Below, piece after piece: positions 40,701-47,183 of a stretch of DNA of 64,000 bases. Position numbers and translations under genes: made by a program. The stretch covers positions 109,630,897-109,694,896 of the forward strand of contig OX638370.1 in the NCBI GenBank assembly GCA_951812925.1, given 5' to 3'. The notes under the pieces are model-generated. The model ran no database searches. It saw only the letters and a list, made by a program, of their open reading frames with translations, and was not told where the DNA came from. This DNA comes from Calliopum simillimum (lineage: Eukaryota; Arthropoda; Insecta; Diptera; Lauxaniidae). Numbering within the stretch: the stretch's first letter is position 1; each line of letters begins with the position of its first letter.

Positions 40701-41939
40701 TGAGAATCACCCATATACTATAGTTGAAGTGTACACAACAAAATGCTACATTAGTGACAAAAGTAGTTTGTCGCTCTTTTGTTGTCCTTTCTTTGTTTAC
40801 GCTCTCTCTCACGAAAATGTATAAAAGCTACACTGACCTGAAGTATTTGTTTGTATAAAAAACAGTATACTGAAGTATTTGTTAGAATCTGGTCAGTGTA
40901 CTGCAGAGTCAAAAAGAAATTAGTGTACAATAAAGATTTGAGTCCTGAATTATTTGAATCAAATACTTTAGTTCAAAATGTGAGAGTAAAAACAAGTACA
41001 CTATATTTAAAGATATCTTGTGCAAGCTTTAAATCTATATTGTATTTAATAAGAATTAGTTAGTTCGCGGTAATGCTACTGCAAGTTACATCATAGCCCC
41101 TGTAAATAATTTATCTCTTATTCGTTTAGTTTTTCATTTGTGTTGCTTTGGAAGATTTGATACACAATTGTTTTTTTAAACAATTTATAATATCAACTTT
41201 TGCCGACTTTGCCCACACATTCAAGCACTTTCATTTAGAACTTGAAAATTTTCGCAATTTATAATTTGATTTGCAACAGCTACACCGAGAATAACAAAAT
41301 TCCATCACTGTGACTAAAACAATCAACAGTTGTTATTGTGCTTCTGCTCCGCCAAGTAAAATCAAAAAGAAAAAAATAAACAAAAAACGATGACAAGGTA
41401 GAGGCAAGCAGGCAGGAAGGCACAACACATCAAAAAACCCCATACGTACTGATGTGTACAAACTTATAAATAAAGATAACAGAATTCTAAGTGCGTGCAA
41501 ACGTAATTTCAACTAAACTTTGAATAAACAAACAACCAAACAAATTTACATTCGGAACGTGCGAAAATTGGGTCAACAGCGAGGAGCAACGCTACGAAGC
41601 TTGAAGGATAAGGTCGCATTGCATGCGATTTGAATGGGAAAATTAAAATGTAAAAATTATGTTTGTTATGCGCCCAAAAACAAAAGGAGAGACACACTGA
41701 CAAATGAAGTACTCAGCAACTTGATGGTTTTGATGTTGCTCTTCACCAAGGACATCATTTTGTTAGTCGCGTGTTAATAGAAAATTAAAATGTAAAGCAA
41801 TAAAAAAAAAAATAATGGAAATGTGACAATTTGACTTACCTCCCCAGATGCCAATTTTCAATTGTTTGCTATCCAAATTCTCGACATAATTGGCAAGAAT
41901 TTTATTTAGCAGTTCGGTGACTACGGATTCGAAAACCAT
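191..41939 (-). CDS. Vps13: Vps13, bridge-like lipid transfer protein (complete, 36 exons)
   Basis: This is the VPS13 orthologue. The family makes rod-shaped proteins with a hydrophobic groove that move phospholipids in bulk between organelles at contact sites (ER, endosome, mitochondrion, lipid droplet). I joined 36 exons by GT-AG borders and phase. The total is 10149 nt including the TAG at 191-193, or 3382 residues, close to my recollection of about 3300 for the Drosophila protein. Domains in order: N-terminal chorein (from residue 1), extended chorein repeats, a candidate FFAT-like motif near residue 912, the VAB/SHR-BD propeller-like domain (about 2000-2750), ATG2_C-like amphipathic helices (about 3095-3270) and a C-terminal PH-like region. 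No frameshift or in-frame stop appears in any exon, so the gene looks functional. Exon coordinates are in the block entries below. The 20.9-kb first intron and several TE-filled small introns are unusual. The donor of exon 17 (10693) is the least certain border, because a competing GT lies nearby. Confidence 0.97.
955..1400. mobile_element. TIR/MITE family A, copy 1 (Vps13 intron 33)
   Basis: The arms starting near 991 and ending near 1397 are inverted copies sharing the core CATGGATCAGATG, AGCTTACTGTT and the runs around GACAGAAAATGATT. The middle is A/T-rich and has no ORF. A second copy with the same arms lies at 51939-52443, so this is a dispersed non-autonomous element and not a local hairpin. 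It occupies most of the intron between exons 33 and 34 (947-1440). Confidence 0.8.
3334..3730. mobile_element. TIR family B, short copy (Vps13 intron 30)
   Basis: The ends TGGGCCTTATCATGA and TCATGATAAGACCCA are inverted repeats. The intron (3287-3752) is 466 bp and would be 69 bp without the element, a normal fly intron. Other copies are at 4607-5706, 11772-13376 and 52898-54430 (reversed), with a related short form at 31955-32054. It is non-coding. Confidence 0.8.
4607..5706. mobile_element. TIR family B, copy with an internal RTE-type tail (Vps13 intron 27)
   Basis: It has the same terminal TGGGCCTTATCATGA and a degenerate TCATGACAAGACTCA end. The internal text around 4670-4860 matches 11900-12110 and, inverted, 53880-54300. 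It carries an inserted non-LTR 3' end at 5030-5390. Removing the element leaves a 146-bp intron. Confidence 0.78.
5030..5390 (-). mobile_element. Non-LTR retrotransposon 3' end (reverse transcriptase C-terminal tail)
   Basis: On the minus strand an open frame from about 5385 to the TAG at 5055-5057 reads through [38 protein letters not shown] and [20 protein letters not shown]. The IGHTLRK...[16 protein letters not shown] block is the usual C-terminal tail of insect endonuclease/reverse transcriptase ORFs (RTE-like group, by recollection). The copy is 5'-truncated and ends in an ATGT microsatellite at about 5024-5040, as expected of target-primed insertion. The tail itself has no stop, which suggests a fairly young insertion. 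Decayed relatives are at 33655-33745 and 45640-45890. Confidence 0.8.
7848..8780. other. Vps13 intron 21, long, with short inverted repeats
   Basis: This 933-bp intron holds partly inverted motifs such as AGACCGTCTACAGAAGGTCTTC near 8107 in shortened form, GACTGTCTACAGATGGTCTT near 8258 and AAGACCATTTGAAGACGG near 8552. These could be a degraded foldback element. No coding exon or clear element end was recognised. Confidence 0.4.
9925..10290. repeat. Inverted array of GGCGTTATTTC motifs (Vps13 intron 18)
   Basis: From 9930 to 10065 the motif occurs as GAAATAACGCCCAAAAA-like units spaced about 20-40 bp apart. From 10070 to 10290 the same motif recurs in the opposite orientation, TTTGGGCGTTATTTC, separated by T-rich spacers. 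The left half is therefore an imperfect reverse complement of the right half. Related units occur in Rpe intron 3 (50148-50262) and near 30963, so it is a dispersed sequence. It has no coding content. Confidence 0.75.
11772..13376. mobile_element. TIR family B, long copy (Vps13 intron 13)
   Basis: It starts TGGGCCTGGGTTTATCATGA and ends TTCATGATAAAGCCCA. The intron (11725-13399) is 1675 bp and would be 70 bp without it. The interior carries the CGTCCGTCCGTCT tract and GGCGTGG motifs common in fly repeats, and no transposase frame. It aligns in reverse with 52898-54430. Confidence 0.8.
14659..15512. mobile_element. Foldback element (Vps13 intron 11)
   Basis: The ends ACACTCATAGGTATAAGTAT and its complement at 15492-15512 are inverted repeats. 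Inside, two direct repeats of roughly 150 bp (about 14930-15070 and 15100-15260) share CTAGCC.TTCT and GAAGT.AAGTCATACCTAGA. It is non-coding. The host intron is 14571-15639. Confidence 0.8.
17994..18522. mobile_element. MITE with CAGAGTGCGCGCTTTGAGC ends (Vps13 intron 7)
   Basis: The left end TTAGGTGGTGGTCAGAGTGC and the right end, inverted TTAGGTCATGATCAGAGTGC, match through GCGCTTTGAGCAA. There are subterminal GCTTTGAGC/GCTTCGAGC repeats (18030-18100). The element is 529 bp inside a 672-bp intron and is non-coding. Confidence 0.82.
18591..20898 (-). other. Vps13: Vps13 exons 2-7: chorein_N domain
   Basis: Exons: 20812-20898, 20537-20734, 19173-19532, 18952-19094, 18801-18879 and 18591-18727. 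They complete the N-terminal chorein domain and its helical insert. Recognisable stretches are [20 protein letters not shown], a charged helix [44 protein letters not shown], the WW-containing [19 protein letters not shown] and [18 protein letters not shown]. The last two match the conserved WW...A/LEE and R..Y...Y motifs of all VPS13 proteins. Phases run 1-1-1-1-0-1-0 across the joins without a break. Intron 3 (19533-20536) holds a dispersed repeat. Confidence 0.96.
19850..20345. repeat. Dispersed repeat C, copy 1 (Vps13 intron 3)
   Basis: It shares ordered blocks with 34876-35275: ATGGTGAATGGTA, AGAGATATAGC.TTTTGTGTATTTTTTT, then GACCATAACAAACAA and GCTACAT..GGACACCATTTCAT. The G-run AGGGAGGGGGTTCCC in this copy matches CTGGGGGGTGC in the other. 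It is probably a SINE- or Helitron-like interspersed repeat; the class is not determined. Confidence 0.6.
20979..21377. mobile_element. MITE with GATCTAGAGTAACG ends
   Basis: The left end ACGATCTAGAGTAACGAGCT and the right end, inverted CACGATCTAGAGTAACGTCC, continue into inverted GAGTAACAGGGTAA blocks. It is 399 bp, AT-rich and non-coding. Confidence 0.82.
22028..22693. mobile_element. Foldback element interrupted by a Harbinger-like MITE
   Basis: The outer arms ACACAGGTACACAAAA and, inverted, ACACAGGCACACAAAA are followed by TTCTAACTAGAC-like blocks. The inner arms around 22400 and 22520 (CGATTGGAC, CTTTCCGAGTTAT) are also inverted. The MITE at 22087-22242 sits in the left arm. Confidence 0.65.
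22087..22242. mobile_element. Small MITE, 3-bp TTA duplication (PIF/Harbinger-like)
   Basis: The TIRs GGGGCTGTCCATAAACTCCG match perfectly in inverse at the right end and continue through TGACGCT. TTA flanks both sides (22084-22086 and 22243-22245). A TTA/TAA 3-bp duplication is the hallmark of PIF/Harbinger elements. It is 156 bp long, with two G-tracts inside. Confidence 0.85.
22700..26040. other. AT-rich intron DNA with a pair of diverged direct repeats
   Basis: No gene is visible. Two diverged direct copies (about 23870-23990 and 24235-24360) share CGATCTTC/CGATTTTCGTATTCTGATAT, CACAAAGTAAGTT and TATTTGGCAA. At 24530-25010 a weak inverted pair ends in CGTGTAGG/ACACGGAG. Otherwise it is featureless. 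Confidence 0.5.
26050..26413 (+). mobile_element. mariner 3' fragment (transposase C-terminus plus TIR)
   Basis: The plus-strand frame ends with [19 protein letters not shown] and [11 protein letters not shown], the typical mariner C-terminal WxxxxxKxxxxNGDYxEK motif. It is followed by a terminal repeat at about 26393-26413 whose inverse reads AGGGACTAACAAAAGTTCGC. The 5' two thirds, including the catalytic Asp residues, are missing. Confidence 0.75.
27550..28806 (-). mobile_element. Nested mariner element with decayed transposase
   Basis: The 5' and 3' ends are inverted copies of GGGCCTAACAAAAG.TCGCTTAG, and the length of 1257 bp is normal for mariner. Minus-strand transposase pieces run in order: [40 protein letters not shown] then [17 protein letters not shown] (the usual WVPHxL site), then VTGDEAWF with the first catalytic Asp. 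Stops and frameshifts are scattered, including a stop directly after DEAWF, so it is inactive. The matching uninterrupted sequence near 29150 shows the empty site, so it inserted after the host element. Confidence 0.88.
27760..28650 (-). pseudogene. mariner transposase pseudogene
   Basis: This is the coding relic within the 27550-28806 element. Its start would be near 28650 ([19 protein letters not shown]). The helix-turn-helix part is 28258-28515 in one frame and the DEAWF block is at about 28145-28200 in another. The C-terminal third is barely readable. In-frame stops and frame changes preclude a working enzyme. Confidence 0.8.
30575..30870. repeat. Two tRNA-like segments in opposite orientation (SINE-like)
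   Basis: At about 30580-30650 on the plus strand GGACCGGGTTCAAATCCTCC carries a good Pol III B-box (GGTTCAAATCC). At about 30785-30865 on the minus strand CCGGGTTCGAATCTC is a second B-box, preceded by TAGCCGAATGTGCTAATGAG, which resembles an A-box. Neither folds convincingly as a full tRNA by eye, so I read them as tRNA-derived SINE pieces. Confidence 0.5.
30998..31513. mobile_element. Foldback element
   Basis: The left CGCACAGCGTAAAATTTACT and the inverted right end (GGCGCACAGTGGCATAAAAT) match. The arms continue through AATTTTTCGACC and TCTGTCTGATTTTTTAAGGC. The inner arms GGATCCGCCAT, CTCATAAGACCTCT and TGCTGATTTTCG are also inverted. It is non-coding and about 516 bp. Confidence 0.8.
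31955..32054. mobile_element. Short hairpin relative of TIR family B
   Basis: TGGGCCTTATCATGAATAAA with AACATTCTCG folds back on CTCGAGAATATTTATAGTCT. Internal CAGACTGCAATAG and TGCAGTCTGA are also inverted. It is about 100 bp. Confidence 0.65.
33655..33745 (+). mobile_element. Degraded RTE-type 3' end
   Basis: AAAGTCGTGGCAAGAAATCA, then CTCCTCCTAGGAGTTAAAGG and an ACATACATA tail match the last about 80 bp of the intact tail at 5030-5390. It is on the opposite strand and truncated. Confidence 0.7.
34876..35275. repeat. Dispersed repeat C, copy 2
   Basis: It begins ACTAGCTGGCCTGGTTGCGA and ends near TATATATAGAAGATAGA. It shares ordered blocks with 19850-20345 (see that entry). Confidence 0.6.
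36801..38001. mobile_element. Large foldback element with CGCGACCTTAGAACAACAAG ends
   Basis: The left end ATGTATATCGCGACCTTAGA is an exact inverse of the right end (to 38001) through the AACAACAAGGTTCTA block. The long inner arms (about 37065-37270 and 37610-37800) also invert, through ACTGCCAGATAGAACTTTGT and CAAGCCCCGATTTTGAGCCG. The spacer is about 340 bp and there is no transposase frame. A terminal fragment of the family occurs at 52725-52790. Confidence 0.85.
38534..38937. mobile_element. GC-rich palindromic element with one-sided 20-bp tandem repeat
   Basis: The arms GTCTATACGGGGCG and CCGCCCCGTATAGAC are followed by inverted CGCGTACGCG, AACTCCTCTCTCTCTC, AATTTACTCAATTAGCGTAC and CAGTGAAGTTTTTTCCCCC blocks. 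The left arm has four tandem ACTCAATTAGCGTACGCGAA units (38586-38665); the right arm has one. The centre holds two perfect hairpins, GCGGCC-GAA-GGCCGC (38718-38732) and GCGGCC-ACA-GGCCGC (38777-38791). Its base composition is far from that of the surroundings. It is non-coding. Confidence 0.85.
39070..39826. mobile_element. Nested foldback element
   Basis: ATCCTTAGTTATCCTTGCTC inverts to the right end at about 39808-39826. The arms stay inverted through CAATGGATTCAGACAGCC and TTTTTCAATTG (about 270 bp each). The spacer is AT-rich. Confidence 0.8.
40730..41090. repeat. Possible solo LTR
   Basis: It starts TGTACACAACAAAATG and ends GCAAGTTACA, with a TATAAAAG box at about 40820 and AATAAAG at about 40929, the order expected of an LTR. 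No matching target duplication was found and no internal retroviral domains are nearby, so this is tentative. Confidence 0.3.
41840..41939 (-). other. Vps13: Vps13 exon 1: start codon and start of chorein domain
   Basis: The ATG is at 41937-41939 and the exon ends in GGAG followed by GTAAGT. It encodes 33 residues beginning [20 protein letters not shown], the near-invariant start of VPS13 and ATG2 chorein domains, which inserts into the donor membrane and opens the lipid groove. One base (G) is left over and joins GT of exon 2 to make the second Gly of the WGGDV motif. The exon is isolated from the rest of the gene by nearly 21 kb of repeats. Any 5'UTR lies above 41940; no clear core promoter could be read. 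Confidence 0.97.
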
Positions 41940-42705
41940 TTTGGAGCCGGTGCGTCCGTCCGGTAGGTAATTGCTACCGTTACTTTATTGCTGTAACTTG
42001 CGGTTTTTATTGTTGTTATTGTGTATATACGAGAAAAGGGGTGCTCGAAATGTTACAGTTGTTGGGCTTCCGCTAGTCACGCTTAACTGCAGTTCAATTT
42101 TTTATTTTATTGATTTTTTATTTCTCTATCATTACTTTAAACTTTTTTCCATAAACATAAAATTATGTATTTCATCACTTTTGCCAAGTTTAGTTAAAAG
42201 AAAAAATAGTTTTCAATAGAATCTTGATATTGATGACATCATTCTATGAAGGCAATACTACACCAGCTGGTTAAACAGAACAGAAAAAAATTTTCAGTAG
42301 CGTCTTCTCAATAAATTCCAAATGATTTTTTCAGTCTTCACCACGCGCGATTAAGTATTATTTTGTTTATTTAACAAACACACGTTTTCCCACTTATTTT
42401 AAATCACTTTTTTTTTATTTACTAGAAATTCATAAATTTTTTCTTTTTTCATCCGTATTATTGTTTCACGCGGTGCGGTTTTTTTCGATCTAACAACTGC
42501 GCCACAAAAGTATTCTAAATATCCAAACGTACTGAAAAATTGAAGCCAAATGTTTGACGGCCAAATTCGAATGTCATAACAAAAACAGCTGTTCCATTTG
42601 ACATTTGACACTCAATAAAAAATAATTCACAATAAACTAATTAAACTACATGTGCCCGAGTAGGGACTGATTTAGAAATTACTTTCCACAATTACAAAGA
42701 TCTTA

Positions 42706-43003
42706 CTGCCATACCTAAATTGGAGCGTCAGCGTTGTTTTACTGTCAAAAATTTCTCATGTACATACAATTTGTATGGCGCATACCGAAATTGCCAACGC
42801 TCAACGTTGAGCTATTCGAATTTCCAATTTTGACAAAGCGTTATGGAGTGAAGTTAGCTGCAGAAAAGTAAAAAAAGAAACAACAATATGGTTTTGGCAA
42901 ACAAATGACTTCAACGCAACGCTCTTTATTTCGGTATGGCGCTTGACGCTTTTGTGTAACGTTAAATAACGCAACGCCTGACGCTCCAATTTAGGTATGG
43001 CAG
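42706..43003. mobile_element. MITE upstream of Vps13, TTA target duplication
   Basis: The TIRs CTGCCATACCTAAATTGGAG are perfect inverses, continuing through CGTCAG. TTA flanks at 42703-42705 and 43004-43006. It is 298 bp and non-coding. Ends and duplication again point to the PIF/Harbinger group. It lies about 770 bp upstream of the Vps13 ATG. Confidence 0.88.
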
Positions 43004-43012
43004 TTACTCTTT

Positions 43013-43265
43013 ACGTATATTTTTATCAAGATACACAGTTCGTTGCTGTGGTCTGTGGAATTTCTAAAATTGATAAAATGTTGCTGAAAGCGGAAAAACG
43101 AAATGACTAAATACGTTTGCTTTTCGAATTCTGCGTCTGTTTAATATAAAATTTTCAGTAAATCAAACGCAGCGTTGGCATAGCAACATTTTATTCCTCT
43201 TTATTTATGTCTAACCAAATTGCACAGACCGGCGAGTAAGTCAAACGAATAAAATTTGAATATCT
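43013..43265 (-). repeat. 250-bp module, copy 1 (upstream of Vps13)
   Basis: Read on the minus strand it runs from TTCGTTTGACTTACTCGCCG to TGATAAAAATATACGT. It matches 48235-48487 (plus strand) over its whole length with scattered differences. Each copy points towards the gene downstream of it, Vps13 here and Rpe there. It could be a duplicated promoter/5' region or a mobile repeat. Confidence 0.75.
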
Positions 43266-43284
43266 TATTCACCATAAATTTAGG

Positions 43285-43520
43285 ATATGCTTTATAGCCT
43301 GTTTCCACCGAAGATTTAAAATGGGATGCTATTTTCAGATTTAGTTGATTTTTAATGCATGATGACAGAGGTGAGTTGTGGCTTAATTTAATTTTAAATC
43401 TCTGGTGGAAACAAGCTATTAGAAGTAACTCATCGCATTCATCATGTATTAAACGTAAAATAAATCCAGAATCCGCCTTATAACCTGTTTCTACTGGAGA
43501 TTTATGAGATGATTTATAGA
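43285..43520. repeat. Palindromic repeats with CTGTTTCCACCGAAGATTT arms
   Basis: AGCCTGTTTCCACCGAAGAT at about 43298 inverts to ATCTCTGGTGGAAACAAGCT near 43400. A second arm, AACCTGTTTCTACTGGAGAT, starts at about 43482. A relative lies at 47985-48075 next to the second 250-bp module, so the two neighbouring repeats seem to travel together. Confidence 0.55.
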
Positions 43521-44428
43521 CAAAAAAGAAAACGAAGAAGCTGTTTTTCAATTTCTTATAAAAAAATACTGAAGATACTACTAGTTCAAGTAACTTGGGT
43601 AAAAGTGCGAATAATTTTTGCACCAGGTTTTTCGAAAAATAGAGATATTTGTGGTTAATATACGAAAAATTAGTACTTTTTTTGCTTTTGGGGTTAGTTT
43701 TAGATTGCTAAAAATTTTTTTTTATTTTTTTTGCATAATTCATATCTGAGTACTACTTTTACCTTCAAAACGAGCTCTTAAAATGTTTCATACAATACTT
43801 TCTTTAAAAGTTATTGAAGATTCAAGATGATATCATGTAATCAAAAGTCGTGTCATTTTACCCGTTTTATGGGTTTTCAAGATGACATCTTAAATCAGCC
43901 ATAACTTTTAAAGGGATTATTGTATGGCATCTTTTAAGAGCTCATTTTGAAGAAACAGAATAGAACTACAAGATACATTTAGAAAAAAATAATAAAAATT
44001 TTTTGCAGTTTGCATCTAACCTCAAATATAGCCAAAATGGCCATTTTTCATGAGTTCGACCCCAAATATCTCCAAATCCTGAGGTGGTGGCTCAATTCTG
44101 ATCGCGGATTCGGATTCAACGCATAAAGTTACTTCGGAAATGCTTGGCAACAAAACTCTGTTGGCATGTGTTTTTGATTAAGAAAATTTATTATGTACAA
44201 TTTTTGACCCGGTAGTACAAGGGTTAAGATTTTTTCATAATTGTTCTTTTAGTCTAAAGTCAACATAAAAACTTAATTTGAAGTTGGTCACCATGATAAT
44301 ATGGACGTTATGAATTTTGGCTAAAAAAATGTCCTTTTGACCTATAGTGCATTGCTGCATTGAACTGTGTGTTCGCTATACAAACATGATTCATACAAGA
44401 TAGTTGTCCGACTATTTTGTCTGCCGTG

Positions 44429-45182
44429 TAAGTGCTAGTTCATACGACAAACTAAATTGTCGGGCGATAGTACTTTTTGTAGGCAAGCGATGAGTAGCGG
44501 TCCTTCCGCTTGTCTATAAATTGTTATTTATAGCGTTTTCTTTTCTGAAAAAAAATTTGCATTTTTTCTGCCCTCTTTTAGAAAGTCGCATTTTTTCGTT
44601 CGTTTCTAAAAAAAAAAGTCTGACCTGTAAAACTAGTCATGTTCGTGTCTGAAAAAATGCTACATTAAAAATGCAAAAAATGTAGAATTTTTTGACCCGT
44701 AAAACTCGAAGGCGCAAAGAATTCTGCCTTGTAAGTGCTACCAACCGTAGAAAAAAATTGATGCTGTTTTGACATTTGTCATGTCAATAATTTGAAATTG
44801 TTATCCGCATTAAATAAATAAAAACGTAAACAAAGATATAAAACAAAAATAACTTCAAAATGAACAAAAAAACTGCTTTTGGTGTAATTAATTTCATACA
44901 AATAAATTAAAATTAATTAATTACAAGTTCATCATCATTATTTTTCACAGCTCTGCAGGATGAAGATTCCAAAGATTCCAGCATGGGTTCATCGACAAGA
45001 TATTCTATAAAAATTTTCCGATTAATTCTAAATGTTGCATTTTTTCTGATCTATTGTAAACTAGAACAGGTCAACATTTTTTGATTTCAGGTCAACATTT
45101 AAAAAGTTCTACATCTTTAAAGGGCAGAATTTTTAGTCGAGAAAAGAAAACGCTATTAGTTTGTCGTGTGAACCAGCACTAA
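44429..45182. mobile_element. TIR element with TAAGTGCTAGTTCATACGAC ends
   Basis: The right end, inverted, reads TTAGTGCTGGTTCACACGAC and continues with AAACTAA and later AGCGTTTTCTTTTCT in both arms. It is about 754 bp; no coding frame. Confidence 0.7.
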
Positions 45183-45639
45183 GCCAGCACTAATAAGTCA
45201 ACAATAAAGAGTTCGGTTTTTTGTATGTTGAAACATAGATTGGTTTTTTTCTGGTTAACGCTATGGAATATTGTAATAAAATAATCTTTAACTATCCATT
45301 CTCAATAATTCATATTGTTATCAAAATTTAAAATTGAGAAACACAAGTCTCTATATTCAATAGGCTAAATCGGTCTCCATTCAAAAATAAAAAAAACTCA
45401 TTCAAGCCGCGAAACATTCCGCATTTCGTTCTTTTCTACGGTATTTGCCAAAGTAGCATAACTTTGTATGGAAAACTTCGATATTTCCTCATCGATTCAG
45501 TAACGTAAAAAATAAAAACGGAAATCTCCTAAGTGCAAACAGCTCAATTTTATCAATGAACATTTGATTTGATTTTGATTTAAAGCCTAAATAAATTACT
45601 TGACGCCAGAAATTAAACGTTTTTGGACAATCTCACTCA

Positions 45640-45890
45640 CTCAATTTTTTTTCTTTTCAAATTCGACCAGATGCCCATAGCAAGAGAAATCAAGCTATGC
45701 AAATGGAATGGTCATACTCTCCGAAAATCACAAGGCAGTACACCAAGTACCACCTGAAAAAGATCGTTTTGGAAAGAAATAAAAGAGTCAGGAATGTCGT
45801 AAAAAGTGATAACAGTCATAGCAAAGGATCATGAAAAATATAGACGTTTCTTTTTCGTCTTTGCTCGTCCAGGAGAATACATACATACAA
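45640..45890 (+). mobile_element. Degraded RTE-type 3' end
   Basis: The plus-strand text reads AGAGAAATCAAGCTATGCAA (frame REIKLCKW), then GGTCATACTCTCCGAAAATC (GHTLRKS), a CAAGGCAGTA block and an ACATACATAC tail. It matches the tail at 5030-5390 on the other strand, with many changes and stops. Confidence 0.65.
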
Positions 45891-46091
45891 ACATTTTGTG
45901 GAAATGCAGAATTTTCCGCAAAAATTCTATTACAGAAAAGTTTAACTTTCTGTAAAGAACTCACTAATTGTGAATTTTTCAAAAAAAGAAATTACTTCAT
46001 TTTGCAAATCTGCGAAACGCATCGATTGTGAATGTGTTTTGACAGCTCGACTGTGACGTGTATTTGTTGTTTAGATTTCCTGCTGAAACAG

Positions 46092-46178
46092 TAAAAATCG
46101 CAAAATTTGCAAATTTATTAAATAAATAAATAATAAAATAAATAAATAATAAAATAAATAAATAATAAAATAAAAAAA
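46092..46178 (+). repeat. Tandem AAATAAATAAT array in the boca 5' leader
   Basis: At about 46110-46170 a unit like AAATAAATAAATAATAA is repeated three times and ends just before the boca ATG at 46179. This gives a leader almost devoid of G/C directly upstream of the start. Whether it is transcribed depends on an unseen start site. Confidence 0.6.
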
Positions 46179-46789
46179 ATGCGTTCACAATTGTTCCTGT
46201 TATTGCTCTTCGTTGGGATGCAAGTAATATTAGCAAAAAAAGCCAAAGAAGGTGAAAAGCCGGATTGGGCAAAAAAGGATATACGGGACTATAGTGATGC
46301 AGATTTGGAACGATTGCTGGATCAGTGGGAGGTAAGTAAACTGTTCAAGGTTATCAGTTCACACATTAATTTTATTTTGATTTTGAATAAAAGGAAGATG
46401 AGGAACCACTTGAGCCCGATGAGTTACCCGAGCATTTGCGTCCACAACCTAAACTAGATTTATCCAATTTAGATACCAGTAATCCAGAAGATCTGTTGAA
46501 AGTTTCCAAAAAGGGACGCACACTTATGACGTTTGTCTCTGTTGATGGCGATCCAACGCGCGAAGAAGCTGAAACAATAACCAAGCTATGGCAAACAAGC
46601 CTTTGGAATAATCACATTCAAGCAGAACGTTATATGGTGGATGATAATCGTGCAATTTTCCTTTTCAAAGATGGTGCACAAGCATGGGAAGCAAAAGATT
46701 TTTTAGTGCAACAGGAACGTTGTAAAGGTGTAACTATTGAAAATAAGGAATATCCGGGCTTGCTAAGTAAAAACAAAGATGAACTTTAG
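46179..46789 (+). CDS. boca: Boca / MESD, ER chaperone of LDL-receptor-family proteins
   Basis: There are two exons, 46179-46331 and 46394-46789 (donor GTAAGT, acceptor AAAAG), encoding 182 residues; the Drosophila protein is about 180. MESD/Boca works in the ER lumen and helps the beta-propeller/EGF modules of LDL-receptor-family proteins to fold. In flies the known clients are Arrow (Wingless signalling) and Yolkless. Visible features are a signal peptide (MRSQLFLLLLFVGMQVILA), a charged N-terminal segment with KPDWAKKDIRDYSDADLERL, the central fold (GRTLMTFVSVDGDPTREEAE, WQTSLWNNHIQAERYMVDD, GAQAWEAKDF) and a C-terminal KDEL retrieval signal. All motifs are intact. An AATAAA lies at 46973-46978. 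The gene sits head-to-head with Vps13 about 4.2 kb away and is followed by Rpe on the same strand. Confidence 0.97.
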
Positions 46790-46972
46790 TCATATGCGAA
46801 GTTTAATTAAGCTCAAAAGTTAAAATAACTCTTCCAACTCATTGATATGAATTTTAGTACCTTTTTTTTCATTGCTTTTACAACTTTTTTTTGTAAGTCT
46901 AAAACTCCGTTATTATGAAGAACAAATAGAAGAATAAGATTAACCAATTATAAGTAAGATACCTATGTTGTA

Positions 46973-46978
46973 AATAAA
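46973..46978 (+). promoter_or_regulatory. Likely boca polyadenylation signal
   Basis: This is a canonical AATAAA 184 bp after the boca stop, followed by a T-rich stretch. No closer AATAAA was seen. Confidence 0.6.
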
Positions 46979-47183
46979 TTGATTTTATCATGTACTGCAT
47001 TATACAACCAAGTTGAAAGGAAAGGTCTTTAACCTTAAATCCAAGCCAGAGTTTCATTTACATTCACTTCATACATATAGCGGATTTGGTACAAAAGGAG
47101 GTCAGCAAAAGCTATTGGAAAATTTACTGAACCCGTAGTTTAAAGTCTGCTCAGCTGGTTTTCTTTAAGAAAACGTAAGGGAA

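Larger units (their letters stand above)
38179..40717. mobile_element. 2.5-kb TIR element with six GCCACGTTTGTG repeats
   Basis: The ends TATGGGTGATTCTTAGATAA and, inverted, TATGGGTGATTCTCAGATAA continue through CTGT.CTTTTT. The 12-mer GCCACGTTTGTG, followed by ACA or ACC, occurs on the plus strand at 38362, 38382, 39940, 39965, 40120 and 40520, clustered towards both ends. Two further palindromic elements (38534-38937 and 39070-39826) are nested inside. No recognisable transposase. Confidence 0.75.
20899..41839 (-). other. Vps13 intron 1, 20.9 kb of nested repeats
   Basis: The donor is GTAAGT below 41840 and the acceptor is the CCTTTCCAG above 20898. No coding exon of Vps13 or of a nested gene could be supported inside: the frames longer than 60 codons are either mariner fragments or lack any family signature. 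The contents are listed separately. About half is recognisable foldback or TIR elements. The rest (for example 22700-26000, 32300-33600 and 35300-36100) is AT-rich DNA without a feature I can name. Confidence 0.9.

Noticed and set aside
43201..43623. Minus-strand open frame of 140 codons between Vps13 and boca
   Set aside because: It runs through inverted repeats (the 250-bp module and palindromes). It has low complexity and repeated KSPVETGYKA-type text produced by the repeat, and no family signature.
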